Shown here in pieces: positions 13,440-26,540 of a DNA stretch of 64,000 nucleotides. The notes under the pieces are model-generated. The model was not told the DNA's origin. It did no database searches and saw only the letters and a list, made by a program, of their open reading frames with translations. The stretch covers positions 34,589,011-34,653,010 of the forward strand of contig JABBOT010000001.1 in assembly GCA_016165875.1 (NCBI GenBank), read 5' to 3'. The DNA is from Acanthopleura granulata (Eukaryota > Mollusca > Polyplacophora > Chitonida > Chitonidae). Made by a program: the position numbers and the translations under genes. Each line of letters begins with the position of its first letter. Position 1 is the first letter of the stretch.

Positions 13440-13910
13440 AATAAATAGCATGTTATTACGCATGTGGGCACAACTGACTAGAAATGTATGGCAGACAAGA
13501 TCTCATTTTGGCGAAGACGTGTGATGGCAACCACCAGTACCCGTTAGAAAGGGTAGATTGCTTCCAGATTGTCACAGTGAACAAGGGAGCAATCGCGGTT
13601 AAAAGTTCCTCTGTCGACGTCAAGAGGACGACAGATAGTGAAAAAGACAACAGTGCCTTGTCTTACAGGACGCCTTCTGAACACCGAATGGTCCAGCTTC
13701 TATGCGAACACCTGCTCAGTCAGGAAGTCATTTATGCACACGTATTTTCTAGATGTGGAAATATGCCAAGCCACATCTTGGCCTCGTTGCTGGTTTTGTA
13801 TAAGAGCTGAAGAAGAAAGAACGGCTGGGTCCCTATCTGTCATTGAAGCCTTCCCAGTGTGATAAGACCACAAAGCCGTCGCTGACGTCTTTCCTCGCAA
13901 TTCCCGGAGG
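13440..13910 (+). repeat. Duplicated block C, Y plus Z segments
   Basis: Third Y copy: ACGCATGTGGGCACA, GTGATGGCAACCACCAGTACC, GATTGTCACAGTGA, GGAGCAATCGCGGTTAA, GAATGGTCC, GAACACCTGCTC. Z follows about 60 bp later: CTATCTGTCATTGAAGCC, CCCAGTGTGATAAGAC, GTCGCTGACGTC. Overlapping frames of 108 and 74 codons (plus) and 92 codons (minus) all cover this repeat and show no family similarity. Confidence 0.55.
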
Positions 13911-14072
13911 ACATTGTAACGCACAGTTATAAGTAAGACATACAGTGATGTACAGCAATTAACTTTCTCGTATGACAACCTTGATCATGGATGGACCTAG
14001 GGAAATGAAAACTCTGTTCATTAATATGACATAACAAATTTCGAAATATGTACCATGTGACGTTTGGTCAAG

Positions 14073-14796
14073 TATATAAGTGAGGGATTAGTGTCTCTTC
14101 TGCGTGACGCGTGCACCTAGTGACACCAAATCTGGGATCAATTCACCGTTGATTTTTCCAGCACGACGAAGTCTGAAGTTTACAGATAATTGTGCCATTC
14201 TTTGTATCAATCAGCTATTTGTAGGGAACAAAGATGAAAAGCCAGGTAGTGCAGAACAATTAATTACTGGAACTACACAGGAATGAACATTGACACGCTC
14301 TTTCATCAGCTAATGGGTGTCTGAGGGCTATAGTGTTGATGTTTTAACTCAACATCCGTTGTGAAAACTTTTGTGGAGTATATTTTTGTTGAACATCTGA
14401 TGTTAATCTATATCACTTCTTGCAGTACTATAGTGTAAAAGCGTGACTGAAAGTGACATCAGACATTTTAGTCCACGGTCGAAGTCCAGCTGATGAAGAT
14501 TGTCAGTGGAATGTCAGGAGATTCTGTCTATGCAATAGTCCAACTTTGAATGTGTAAGTTGGCATGTTCTTTACCATAAGGCTACGCGTTTATATTTTGT
14601 GCTACAGGATTGTAACAAGTGATTACGGCTTATTATCTTTCCTTCAAGAGAGGAGGAGCACGGGTAAGTTTTTCGAGCAAGTTGTAAAGGTGCCGTCTAA
14701 AAACATGCCTAGAGCTTACTTCCACAGAAGTGTTGTTGTTTTCCTTTAGCCTCCTCGCTCGCGGTGTTTTTGGTCTTGTGTGGATCCATAATAAAG
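14073..14796 (+). other. Weak small-gene candidate (TATA, splice sites, AATAAA)
   Basis: A TATATAAG box lies at about 14,073. Pyrimidine-rich AG acceptors occur near 14,160 (GATTTTTCCAG) and at 14,607 (TATTTTGTGCTACAG). A consensus donor (CGG|GTAAGT) follows at 14,663/14,664, and an AATAAA stands at about 14,790. The putative 56-bp internal exon 14,608-14,663 is open in one frame, as is the stretch after the first acceptor. The AATAAA is copied in the TSD of the adjacent SINE, so it predates that insertion. No product is recognisable. Each signal could occur by chance, and there is no transcript evidence. Confidence 0.15.
14785..14796. repeat. SINE target-site duplication, left copy
   Basis: TCCATAATAAAG here is repeated exactly at 15,039-15,050, bracketing the minus-strand SINE. 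Confidence 0.85.
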
Positions 14797-15038
14797 TTTA
14801 GTTATTTATTTCTTTGATTGATGTTTTACGCCATACTCACGAATATTTCACTTATACGATGGCGGCCAGCATTATGGTGGGAAGAAACGTAGCAGAGCCC
14901 CCGGGAAAACCCACGACCATCCGCACGTTGCTAACAGACCTTCCCACGTCAGGAAGCCAGCATGAAGTGGACTTGAACTCACAACGACCGCATCGGTGGA
15001 AAGCTAGCGCGCTAACAGATTGAGGCACCGAGGCCCCC
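14797..15038 (-). mobile_element. SINE family 1, full length, with 12-bp TSD
   Basis: On the minus strand it begins GGGGGCCTCGGTGCCTCAAT with GTTAGCGCGCTAGC (A-box side). It continues through GGTCGTTGTGAGTTCAAGTCC (B-box GAGTTCAAGTC), the family body with TGCTGGCTTCCTGACGTGGG and ACCATAATGCTGGCCGCCATC, and the tail AATATTCGTGAGTATGGCG…AAACATCAATCAAAG. It is flanked by an exact 12-bp duplication, TCCATAATAAAG. One of the best-delimited SINE copies in the window. Confidence 0.9.
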
Positions 15039-15050
15039 TCCATAATAAAG
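15039..15050. repeat. SINE target-site duplication, right copy
   Basis: Exact copy of 14,785-14,796. Confidence 0.85.
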
Positions 15051-16899
15051 GTTCATCAATAAAAATGCATTAAGTTTCCTATATAGTCATGTTATTTATC
15101 ATCAGAATAAAAACGATCCCATTTCTACATTGTTCTTCAGGTCCAAAACTAAATCTCCATTTTCAAATCTTTGGAAGATATCGATTTATGGAAACCATGG
15201 CAAAGATATGGATGCAAATTTCAAACAATGGATTAAAACTGCTAAAAATGTCGATTTAACCCATGTCGATTAATGAGTACGCCCCTATAGTGTGTCTTCC
15301 TTCTATTTCTGTTGCCAGATTTCTGCTGCTAGCTGGCAGTTATGGTTTGCGAGTGTATGGAAAAAAGTTCCGCATGCACTGTTTGGTTTATTTTATGAAA
15401 TATTTCTGTTTTATTGGGCCAATCATCTATCCATGCAAATAACCTTGAAGCTGAACCAAACAAAGGGGCATTTTATCTTGGTCAGTCTATCAGCCAAAGT
15501 GTATGTTGTATATGGTGGTGGATAGACACCCGCCCTCACACCGATACTTTTTTATTTTAACTCTACAGTTCCAATTCGTGGCACACAAGACTAAATCAGT
15601 TCACTTCACTTTATTCAGTTTACTTCTTTTTCTCGCCAGATCCAATATAGATTCAAAAGCTGTTTCGAACGCGTCGGATGTCAATAAGATATACAATTGC
15701 TCTGAAGCAAAATCGTCTCAATGACTTCTTCAGCCGCGGGATGGTTCGCTACCCAGGCTCGACGCCCTGATCAGCATTCTTCAGATCAAGAGAGATCAAA
15801 GAGAGGTCCGTTGTCTTTACGCAGGGGCTAGAGGTCTTCATTAGACTGTCTAAAAATACAATAGAGGGATTTTCCATCGGGGAGGGGATAAATACAAATA
15901 TTCGTTTCACGCATACTGAATATGTCATTCCGTTTTTCAACAATCTAAAATAAGCACCACAAAAACTTATATAGAGAATCGTCTGGTTGATCAGACCATC
16001 TCATACATATAAAACGATTTACCTCAACCGCAAAGTATACCGTCTTTTTTTAAATATCAGCTGACCGGCGATCTACACATTGATGAAAATCACCGTTATC
16101 CAATGTGAATGCAATTACCCTCAGACAAAAGCTAAAAAAATATATATAGTTATATGCATGTATAGATATAATTGTGGTCAATATTGTGAAAAGTTCTTCT
16201 CTCGTTACAAAGGTAGTAATTATTGGAAGATAGCAAAATAAGATAAGACGGAAATACGTCATGTTTAGATCCAGTGTTAGATTTATTAATAATTGGATGG
16301 CTATAGTGATACCGGAAAACCTTCATCATGCCTGCCAGTTGTAAATGTCAACGTGATAATTAGTAGTAATTAAATAATTACATTTCGTCCTCTTATAGAA
16401 TTCTATTAAAGACACTTTGTGCAAAATGCTGAGTTATCAGTAAAACACCCCCAAAAACTGTCTTAGGTGTCTTTGCGCAATCGTTTCTGATTAAGTTGCC
16501 ATAGAAACACGTTTGAACACAGCAACGCTCGGTTAGATGCTTAATTATTATGCTAGCCTACAAACGTCTTTTTAAATCAAATATTTTTGTATTTGTACAA
16601 TGGTTAATTTATATCATAGTTATACCTTCTTGTCACTGTTGGCATACTCTACAAAATATGTCCGGGCGTTTATTTGTTTCACTCTATTTACTAGGCCTTT
16701 AATTCTGTAAAATATTAAAGACAAGAATCCGAAGTACCAATTACCGCGGTGATTTTTTTGTTTATGAAAGAACCGCCTTTGTGGCCTCTGATTATACCCC
16801 TCCCCCCCCCGAGGTCGGGACATCCGGGCCATACGAAAGACATTAAAAAATGATACTTGTTACTGTTTCGTTTGGCCTTCGGTACTGACATGTTAAAGT
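15051..16899. other. No recognisable feature
   Basis: AT-rich, with short dinucleotide-like runs near 16,135-16,175 and a C10 run at about 16,802. No supportable gene. Confidence 0.5.
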
Positions 16900-17105
16900 A
16901 TTTAAACAGGACTGGTCGACCCGTTGTCAGATAATGTGACTGGGTGGGATGTCAGGCCTGGTGTCTCCGGCATGATAATCCAGTGGCTATAGCACTTTGG
17001 CGGCATGGGCCCTGCTGCAAAGGGACGCAGCATGTAATCATTCTCGTCTCCTCGTCGTCATAGATGTACGACTGACAAATTGTTGAGTAAGACGTAAACA
17101 CCAAG
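16900..17105 (+). mobile_element. SINE family 2, 5'-truncated
   Basis: Starts inside the body at GGACTGGTCGACCCGTTGTC, then ATAATGTGACTGGGTGGG, GGTGTCTCCGGCATGATAA, CCAGTGGC…AGCACTTTGGCGGC, CTCGTCGTCAT and the tail TTGTTGAGTAAGACGTAAAC. Same order as 59,540-59,770. Confidence 0.7.
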
Positions 17106-20100
17106 GATACACTGCTTATAGAAACAAGCATCTTTGGTTCAAGAAGGGACTGAACACATGGGATAAGTTTTATCCTATCGCCAGGGACCAGTTACATTAG
17201 AAGCCATTTTCTTGTGAAATGTAAACTTTATATTTAAAGCTAAACGCTTATTACATTGTTAGCTGGAGCCTTGATACTTAAACTGGGAACAGAAAATAAT
17301 TGTTATGTATTAAATTGAGTTTATATCAGATTTATATATCAGACAAATATATCTTTTTGGAATTACACCTGGCATTTGTCCAAACTTCCTGGAAAAAAGT
17401 ATTCACTCGTCAGCTTTTAAATTCCAAACACATCTGTACATTGGTTAAAGTTTTAATGCACAGTAATAGGCATTGCATAAAAGGCCATCCGTTACTCAAT
17501 AATCACATTACACCCTATAACTGCATTTTGAATAACACTGCCTCCCAACTAGCATTTATATAAAGCCACAGTAATCGTGTTTATTTACGCACAGCAAACC
17601 CCTAGAGCGTGTGTACATGTTATACAAAGATCACAGCGAGAAAGCTGAAAAGCTAAAATCCAGTTATTTTAAAAGCACCGTCCAACGGTATTATATCTCA
17701 ATACATAACATGTTCGCCAAACTCTGTCTTCCACTTTTACTGTGGTGTTGGCATGTACGGCGCCTGCCACATTCATAATTCTGTAATACAGGACCGAGCA
17801 ATATTATTTACCATTGGGTCTGTCCAATGTTGTTCAGGCAATGTAAACCTGTTTTCATAAGCTATCTGTCAGTTAAAAAATCTTCTTTAAATCTCAAATC
17901 CAAGCAATTCATAACAGTTCCTTTTTCTATGTAATGAATTAAAAAAAACGTGGATCGCTTATAAATATTACATCTACTCAGCACAGCTGGCTGATAAGCT
18001 AGCAAAGGGCAACGATAGCTCTCTACTTAATATTCTGGTCATATAAGCTAGAGAAGAAAGCGGTGACAAACGGTCGAGTGGCAGGGATATGGAGAATGAA
18101 GTAATTCTTGCCACATGGCGTCAATTAAATGGAAAAGTCTCTTTGTGAATCGATTTTCTGTCCCGTCTCCGGAACTTAGTCGACAGAAAATATTGACCCT
18201 TAATTACTGAATGAGGGAAAAGCACGTTAGCGCTGCAATTGGATGGACGTGTGACGACAGAAAGAGGTGGCGTGCTTTAATCTAACATTCCGAGGCCACT
18301 AACACCTGTGAGCGTAGGCTTGCGAATACCGAGGCATATGTCAAGAGTGCTATGTTAGCAGTGCATTAGCAATTTTAAGAACGACAAATCAGTTTTGTTC
18401 CATTTTGTTAGCGTATTGAACGATGTGGGGTCTGTGCAGAGCGGTCAATTGCTACAGATATTTTTCAACCTTTTTCCGGAAGATATTTTTGGGTGGAATT
18501 TGCTCTCTTCTGTATTGCTTCCTGTAATCCAAGTGAATTTATTCTTTCCAAAATCTAAGCTGTCCTCCGCATTCCTTCTGACACGGAAAGAATGATTATG
18601 GCTTAACGCCACGTTGACAAATTTTGATATGGGTCACCTGGGCCAAACTATTCACATGTAATGGTGCTTTCGCGTGGTGACTTCATCAGGATATCATCTG
18701 TTGGATACTAGCTAATAAGAATGCATGCTGTACGTACAAGTAGTTACCACGTGGCTTCCAGATTGCATGGCGTGTCACTTAGGTATTTATTACACTCCAT
18801 AAATATAGCATGCGCGGTGCCTTTGGGGAAGACTGCACAACAAACAAACTCCTTTGTGATAACAGTAATGCACAGCCGAGATAAGAATGAACACTGCGCC
18901 GTAGGTTTAGTCTAAATTGTCTGAGAGGAGAAGAACTGTGTGCCATGGCCCTTGGGGAACATTCTTTGCACCATGACACCAGCCTGCGTATGTCCATGTA
19001 GAACAGCCCACGTCTTGGCTATCTCTCAGTTTCATTCATGTTTACACAGGAAAGATCTCTATCAAAGTAATGATAAAGTAGATGGTGGATGGCCGCAGTG
19101 TACCGTTGGTTACTTTATGCGTCTTGCCTTGAGATACTGGCATAACACGCTGCGGTGTTGCTCTGCTGCAAGATAATACCAGAAGTCTGCATATCCCATT
19201 TGAAATGTGCCAAAGACACAAGATATGACCTACAGTCAACTGACAAAATCCTAAAACTCGGTTGGCACTCAGGTGTACCAATATTCCGTCGTGATTGGCG
19301 TTCAAGGTTAATAGTTGCAAACCGTTGCCATTCATCACAAACAATAAAAGGGTCCGTGATAGCTCAAATACTGCTTACTCCCTGCATTACCAATGAGATC
19401 ACGTCTTTGTACCTTTCCTTTGCTAGGACTGTAGCTTTAAATCGAGAGGTTTTTCAGGCACCTGAAAGGAGGTGGTTTTGTTCCTTTACCCACTTGGATC
19501 TCTTGACGACCATAACAGAGGAGGGCGTTAAACAATATTCATTAACTCAATCGATCAAACTACCAAAGATCCAATAGCGTAAACAAAATAACAAGCAAAA
19601 GGAGTCATATGAACAGAAGCATTCAACAGTTTTAATGATGACGGAGTGTTCTGTAGGCGAACAGATGTAAAAAGACGCATGTACTCATGCTAGAATCATC
19701 GAGCTTTGACTGAAGCTGTTTATATATCCAGCGGGATGACTTTATTTAAGATCATATTTTCCTTGGCTCTGTGCTAAACAACTCTACAGTTGGGTAAATG
19801 TGCATTCACAAGAGTCGATGGCACTCGATCCAAATGTTTACTTAAAAGAGCATTGTGCACCTTTAATAAAATTGGATTGTAACGTTTATTAAAGTAGCAA
19901 TACAACAAAGGGGATCTATTTATAAATGATTGCTTTTGGTTTAAAATTATTTTATTGACAATCATCAATTTGGATCAGGGACAATTTCTTTCAAGTTACA
20001 TGTCCTTCTCCCCAAGAGGACATACGCAAATTTTGTACATATTTTGATCCAAATATTTTACAGGCATAAAACAAAATAACATTTTAGCAAGAGATATAAA

Positions 20101-23100
20101 CGTAAACAGCGAGTTGTGTTAAATATAAAAATCACTTACATAACCTTTGATATAATGTAAAGGGCAAAGAAGTCGTGATATAAGCCGAAAAGTATTTTAA
20201 TCTAGCTTTTAAATCTTCGGGTCGTTAAAAAGTAAACCTTTGGTTTCAATTAATTATCCACTCACAGCTGCGAAGTAGTTTCGGATAAAGTAGGATTATT
20301 GTCTTTCTCTTAGAGCATATCTTGGAATGTTAAATCAGCAGGATGTTTATATGATTCTAGGCGGGGTATGTACATTTCATACCCAGGACGGTTCGGTATG
20401 TTGCTATCGAAGTACCGATAATTAAAAATGTCAAGTTGAAACTATTCCTTTTGTTGCACAGGAAACTTTTGTCGCTATGAAACAGACACCAGCACATGTA
20501 AGATGTACAGTCTAGACAGCCCAGTTTTCTTTCGCAACCAAAAGAAAACCATGTATGCAGTTCATCAATATAGCGCCTGTTGACTGAAAATGATTCGGCT
20601 TGATAAGGATAGCTCTTTCATAACTTCTGCTTATAGTTGCATTCATTCGATTATAGGTGTATGGTTTACAGGTCTGCCAAATACTTTAAGAAAAACCAAG
20701 TGGATATTCTATACAGTGTGGTTACATGGTTTCCCACACGTCGAAGGGTTATAAATTCATGGGTAACCGAAATAATGTCTTAATCGCAGAAGAAATAGAT
20801 TACACGTTCGCGTCTATTTATCCCGCTATATGTTAGGGCTACATGTATTAAAGATTTTCTAATCTGAGCCTTAGTTTAGGCATCTTGGTACATTAGACCC
20901 CGTGCTAGTATATCCCAGTCACACTTATGTACATACTCGGAACATTCCATGAGCCCCGAGACATTCCATGTATGTGGCGGATCTGAAGACAGCTCTGCCG
21001 GCCTTGACGTCTACGTGCCCATCGTTAGTTGGACTCTTAAGCGGTAGCAGGGCAGATAACCATTCGATCATGATATCGGCCTTTGGGTAACTAACTACAT
21101 GTACGTATCACCATGTTTAGAAACAACCTTTCAATATTGCGATGAGCATGAACACAAGTAGTGACAAAGAATTAAAATTACGCTGAAAAGAGTAATCATT
21201 TCATGGAGTTATGTCCTTTATACAGTGTATGTTTTAAAGTATTTCATTGATTTGACTGCGATTAGATTAATGCCTAAAAGACCATCGCCCAAGGGAAACA
21301 ACCGCGACTTGCCAAGAACTTGCAAAACAGCTTGACATAAAGTAGCTGCCAATTCATCAGAAGAGTTTACAACGATCCCCCTTTGGTAGAGTGAACGTTC
21401 ATGTGGATTCCTTTTAAATTTTAGGAATCGGACTTACTGAACTAGGTTTAACAATGCAGGAGGAGAGATATGTACAACTATAACAAAAAGTGAAAGATTC
21501 TGTTTCAATAGATAAGCTATTTGAGCCTTCTGGGACTGACCACGCCTTCCTGCTACATTTTTTTAAAGGCGTCACGGCATCGTGATATTTATGTACATGT
21601 AATTTACAATGGACCTGGCAAAGACTGACTTAGTTAGTCACAAAAGGTATGGCATAGTGAGAGAAGAAGAGTAGAACATGATTGCGCAAATCTTTCCAAT
21701 GATATGCCACAGATACTTACAATTAAGACAGTCTGTTTTAAGGTTACCGTCACATGGTAATTTCCCACCTACATGTATATCAACATTTTAATGTATGTGC
21801 GCTCTTGCAATAATGAGAGTAAAATACACGTATTTGGATAGATATTTTTCATGTGGACTACTGTCAGTCCCAGATTGACTTATTGCATTTCTACAAAGTA
21901 ACGTTCGTCATTTAGGGCTTCTTGGTGGAGAGTGACATTGGCAGATTTCGATGCTGAGAGTGCATGCCCCAGGCGCTGCATTTTTAAGATTTTTTCCGAC
22001 CTCTTTGATAGGGCGTAAGTGATCGGCAAGAGTTAATCAGCTAAGCCAGCTTACTGGGGTCTTCTGCAGCGCGGAGGATATTGGAGACGAGTGGTCATAA
22101 ACTTCAGCCGATTCTCTCACATCCATTTGGTTTCATGTACCCAGAGCGGGAAGCTTGGGGCAACTCAAATGGGTGGAATAAGCCGCGTCTAACACAACAC
22201 GGAGACCATTAGTGTCTGTTTAGACTGACCCAATGATTTAAGTGTAGCCTAAAGATAGAAAAAGCTGAGCTCGGGAGTGTTCAGCAACAGAGGCCAATTA
22301 GCCGTCCCCACACTTGACCACGGTCTTTAAAAGTCTTTACATCCGATGACCAAGTCCCACTTGGGGTGTATTTAGTATGCGGAAATTGCCACTGGTGACA
22401 TGGGAACCGAGTTCAAACCAATGATTTATTGCTGGACCTTTCTTCGATGACAATGACGAGGCAATGATAAACTTCGAGGGTTGTATTTGGCTGAATTTCC
22501 TAGCATTTCTTATTCACGACTACGGAAAAAGGTGTTCTAACATCCGCGGCGACTGGGCCTTTGCAGCTGTGTCTCCCCGGGCAAATTGGCCAGATACCAA
22601 ACCTTAACTCAGAGAAGAGGCCTAACTAGTCGTTATCGTGGTTCTTGGAGTTAAACATAGTCTGCCATTATCATACACCCTGCGAACAAGGTTGGCATAA
22701 AACACACTTACAAGGACAGTTACTGATAGTAAAGATCTCTAACCTGTGTGCTGTGTAAATTATACATGCGGACTATTCAAAGACAACTGGCTTGTCTGAC
22801 ATCAACAGTAAGGGTCGTTCGCAAATATAGTGGATAACAATTTGTGTCCGCTATAATTATGATTTGATCTCTTATTGCTGTTTTATTGCTTGATCAAGTC
22901 TGAGAGAAACATGACCTTTCAATGCATGTTAAAAAATTTTAGTGAATTAGTGACATAACCATTTATTCCTCCACACTGGTGAAAGACATGATTTTGATTT
23001 TGATTTGCTCCATCTTGGGGTTTAAATCTTCTAGACTCACCTCATTTTAATGGTTTTCTTATGAACCATTCAATTTTTTAAACTGTTTAGAAAAAAAAAG

Positions 23101-25208
23101 CTTTATTGCAAAGCGATTGAAAATTTAATATCGAGGTTTGCTTGATAGCTTGTACATATAATTTGCCTTTTTCTTAGACGTGTCATTGTTGTTGCTCTGT
23201 TTATATAGATTTATTTCCTTGATGTATCCGTCACTGATTGAGAAGAAGTGCACCAGCTGAAGCGCAATTTGTTCCATTTACCTGCTCAGGAAAATTCAAT
23301 TTATTGCCTAGAGAATGTAATTCAGATTTCAATGGTCTAATAAGAATTGAGTACGGGGAAAATGAAGAAAAGTACCCTTATCTCCGCAGCACTTCCTGTT
23401 TTCAAATCTCTGATTAAATTGCAACAATTTGCAAATTGATTTCTTTCTGCTTCTGCCCTGCCCGACAAGGGAACTTTCTTAACCGTACCCAACAATTACC
23501 GTACATTTTGGTGCTGGGAAGCGCATGCAGGCAATCAACCATCCATGGTTTGCAAATCCTTTCTAATGCCACTTAGTGCGATTCAGTTGAATTGTGAAAG
23601 CTTTTCTAGAATTACACAGTTGTGGCTGCTCACAACCAATAATGTGATCGAGTTCATTCGCGAATCCAGAGTAAACGGATTAGAGAGTCAAAGTCACCGG
23701 GAACATGTGGAATGGCTGACTTTATTTAAACATTAATAAAGCAGAACGTATGCTGGCCTTGATGGATTGGCGTATAAAAACTTAGCCGAGAGAGACACAC
23801 AATTTGATATTGGCGAATGAAAAGCCTTACAGGCGCGTTGTGTCCTATATCGATTGTGAGAAACAACAATTCATTTGTCTTTGTTGTTGGGATAATTTTT
23901 CAAGTGCGCTCACATTCTTTCATGTGTATATGTACAAACGAGATAGTGTCAACAATGTATTTAAGATGAAAGCCACCTACTTAGGTCACTGTTCATCTCA
24001 TCAAAAGCTGGTTGGTTTACGAAATAATCCAATTATGAATCAATGGACAAACGACTCGATCGTGGAGAGATTCTGTCCTTAATGGGTTAAAAATGCAGAC
24101 AAGCCACTGTCGAGTAGCCCTGCGAATACGTGCCCTATATAAAAAGCCTTTGTATAGGACAGATATGCTCTTGTCGATCAAGACAACAACTGTTGGCTTC
24201 ATATGAAAGGCAGCTAGTTTGCACTCGCCATCGATCATCCGATAGTTCGTCTATGTGGTTGCAGCATGTTAGTGTGGGCACCATTTAGACTCCAGTCATC
24301 CGCGCTCTGCGCGGTATCTTGACAATATAACCTATATAACCTGCATGTGGACAAATGATACCAAGGACCTTGTCTATTCTTAAAGGCTGTCTCACGCTAT
24401 TACAAGCATGAATAAAATCATATAGTGGATAGGACCTTTAGCATGCGTGATGGATGTTTTTGAAATGACCCCAATATAATGACTTGGAAGAAAGAGGTCA
24501 GGGTAAAAAAATAAATCTTTTATACAACTTTAACAGGTGATTTGATCATTTCAAGTCTATCTCTTCGTCAAGATATTTAAACATATTCGGCATGGTAGTC
24601 GCTCTATTTCGTCTGCCATCGTCCCTGACTCGTTTCCAGCTGCCCAGTGGCAGGCGAGCAGGCGAACACAGAACCGGGTTGCGCAAAACTCGGCAGTGCC
24701 TGCACAAACGAAAAAGTTTGCGAGCGGATGGCGGCTTAATGTGAACTTTTCATTTTAAAGACAGTGTTATAGAACAATCATTTACCGGGCTCTCATGGTG
24801 TTTCCTACCTCAGAGATGCCCTTGTATGTATGATAGGACTGAATGTATGCACTGTAAGAGAGGCATTGGGTGGAGGTAGATGGAGTAGAGAAAGCCTTAA
24901 TGTTTTATTAAGTCACATGATCATTCACCACAGGACCTTCGGGTGGGATGAACTTCCACAATGATGGATGCCTATTAAAACAGGCGGACAGCTGTGTTAT
25001 GCACTGGTGTAACTAACGTCGACACACTTGGCATATCGGCGAACGTCATGTCCTTGACGTACTATATACTAATACATATCGCAACTCGGTGATGTCTGTT
25101 TGGCAGGCCAATTGACAGTCTGTAAAGTACAAGCATGTCACACTTAATCAGAAAGGACTTATACGAACAGAGGCCGGAAGTTAACTAAATGAGTGACTTG
25201 TATATGAG
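17106..25208. other. Long stretch without a recognisable gene
   Basis: Eight kilobases of AT-rich DNA. The longest frame is 140 codons (19,155-19,577, plus) but opens with GTG and resembles nothing I know; a 100-codon minus frame overlaps it. Apart from a SINE tail near 18,600 I find no repeat, RNA or domain signature. Small exons could be missed by eye. Confidence 0.5.
18590..18645 (-). repeat. SINE 3' tail (family 3), minus strand
   Basis: On the minus strand it reads AACGTGGCGTTAAGCCATAA followed by TCATTC. This is the same tail as at 26,405-26,480. Confidence 0.5.
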
Positions 25209-25790
25209 ATGAAATTGTTCTCTCCGCGAAAGGAGGTTATGTTTACTTGTTTCTCCCTCCGTCTGTCCGTCTTTCTGTGTGTCCGCCTATCTTACAGTCA
25301 GTTTGCCAACATTATGGGAAAGTTACGGGCGGATCTGGATGACATTTGGCGTATTTTCTGCGGAGATGATATGTGGGTGGCGCTAGTGTTGATGGTGAGG
25401 GGAGTCAGAGGAGGGCGAGGGGTAGGTTCGGAGATCAGATCCAATAAGCTTTTAATTCTTCAGCATTGCCAGATTTCGTGAAGAAGTCACGCTCGGTTTT
25501 GATAAAACATCCTGCATTTGACACAAGCACCAATCCGATTGCATTTGCTTTGCATCTGGAGCCAGATGCCCGTCTCTTTGTCAACAACTTTACGCAAAAC
25601 CTTTTTCATGGATTTGGATGAGAATTTGCCAAGAACTTGGTCCTGACACTAGCAACAGTTCATAATATTTCGGTGGTCATTTTGACCTGATTTAGCGAAC
25701 TTTTTTTTACCTTCGGCATTTGTCCGCACTGTGGAAATTTAAACATTTATGTGGCGTTGGGGTTTGCACTCGGAGATGTTCCCGCAAGGT
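25209..25790 (+). mobile_element. Dispersed repeat beginning CGCGAAAGGAGGTTATG and ending GCACTCGGAG
   Basis: Starts CTCTCCGCGAAAGGAGGTTATG, then a (TCCGTCTG)n-like stretch encoding a Ser/Leu-Cys-rich run, AACATTATGGGAAAGTTACG and GATCTGGATGACATTTGGCG. About 450 bp later it ends GTTTGCACTCGGAGATG. I recognise this layout (AGGAGGTTATGTTT, a GTCTGTCTGTC run, GATTTGGATGAAATTTGG, GGTTTGCGCTCTCCGAGTGC) as a widespread repeat seen in many marine invertebrates. That is from memory, not a search. The 90-codon frame at 25,209-25,481 belongs to it and is not a host gene. No clear TSD is seen. Confidence 0.55.
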
Positions 25791-26014
25791 TTTACACTCT
25801 CGGCTCTATTTCAGCAGCTGTTCAGCATCACTATCGATGCAGTCTTTAAATAGGAGATAGCACATAATATTCTCATATCATTCAAAGATATTTTAAAAAT
25901 AGTTTGAAAGCGCTCTGTATTTTAACTCATTTTGCTCGAGTGCTTTCAGATGTTCTTTTAAAATATGTCTCTTATCCTTTGATTTTAGATTTTTCATGTT
26001 CAAAATCATACTGT

Positions 26015-26085
26015 CTCCCCCCACGATGGGGCTGAAATATTACCAGTGTAGCCTTAAGACATAATCAATCATTCATTATATCTCT
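26015..26085 (+). repeat. SINE 3' tail (family 3)
   Basis: GGGGCTGAAATATTACCAGTGTAGCCTTAAGACATAATC followed by AATCATTCATT. Only the tail is preserved. Confidence 0.6.
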
Positions 26086-26404
26086 GGCGCTAACAATCAG
26101 TGCATTGGTTCCAGAACAATATCCAAACCATTGAGGTTAGATCAGACTGTAGAGCTAAAGCTCTAACGAGTGTCCCTAATGTCCAAGGGCTTTACTAAAG
26201 CCATTTGGTGCATTCCTTCTAGTGGTGAACCGGTTTATTCATGGATGAACTGTTGTTATCTCATACAGGTAGCGCAGAATGTCAATATACTTACAAAGCA
26301 CTATCACCAATCAACAAATAGTTTTAAAAATGACGATTATACGAAATCAAACAGAATTTATATGCCCGACTGATGGCACATAATAGAACCAGTTGACTCA
26401 TAAT

Positions 26405-26480
26405 ATCTTTAGCCCCCTTATGGCTGAAACATCGGCTTATGGCCGATGTGGCGTTAAGCCACAATTAGTCATTCATAATA
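26405..26480 (+). repeat. SINE 3' tail (family 3) with hairpin
   Basis: GGCTGAAACATCGGCTTATGGCCGATGTGGCGTTAAGCC, then CATTCATAATATC. The inner CATCGGC…GCCGATG forms a short perfect hairpin. Second tail copy of this family within 400 bp. Confidence 0.6.
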
Positions 26481-26540
26481 TCTTAGATAAATACACTGGA
26501 AACTCGTCGCAAAAATCTGTACGGCCGCTCCCGGTGTTCT

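Noticed and set aside
13484..13810. 108-codon plus frame in a conserved repeat (Y)
   Set aside because: The Y copies at 5.2 and 9.2 kb do not preserve this frame, so the conservation is not coding.
19155..19577. 140-codon plus frame
   Set aside because: GTG start, overlapping 100-codon minus frame, no domain or splice context.
25209..25481. 90-codon frame
   Set aside because: Lies within the dispersed AGGAGGTTATG repeat; a pseudo-frame over a GTCTG-rich run.
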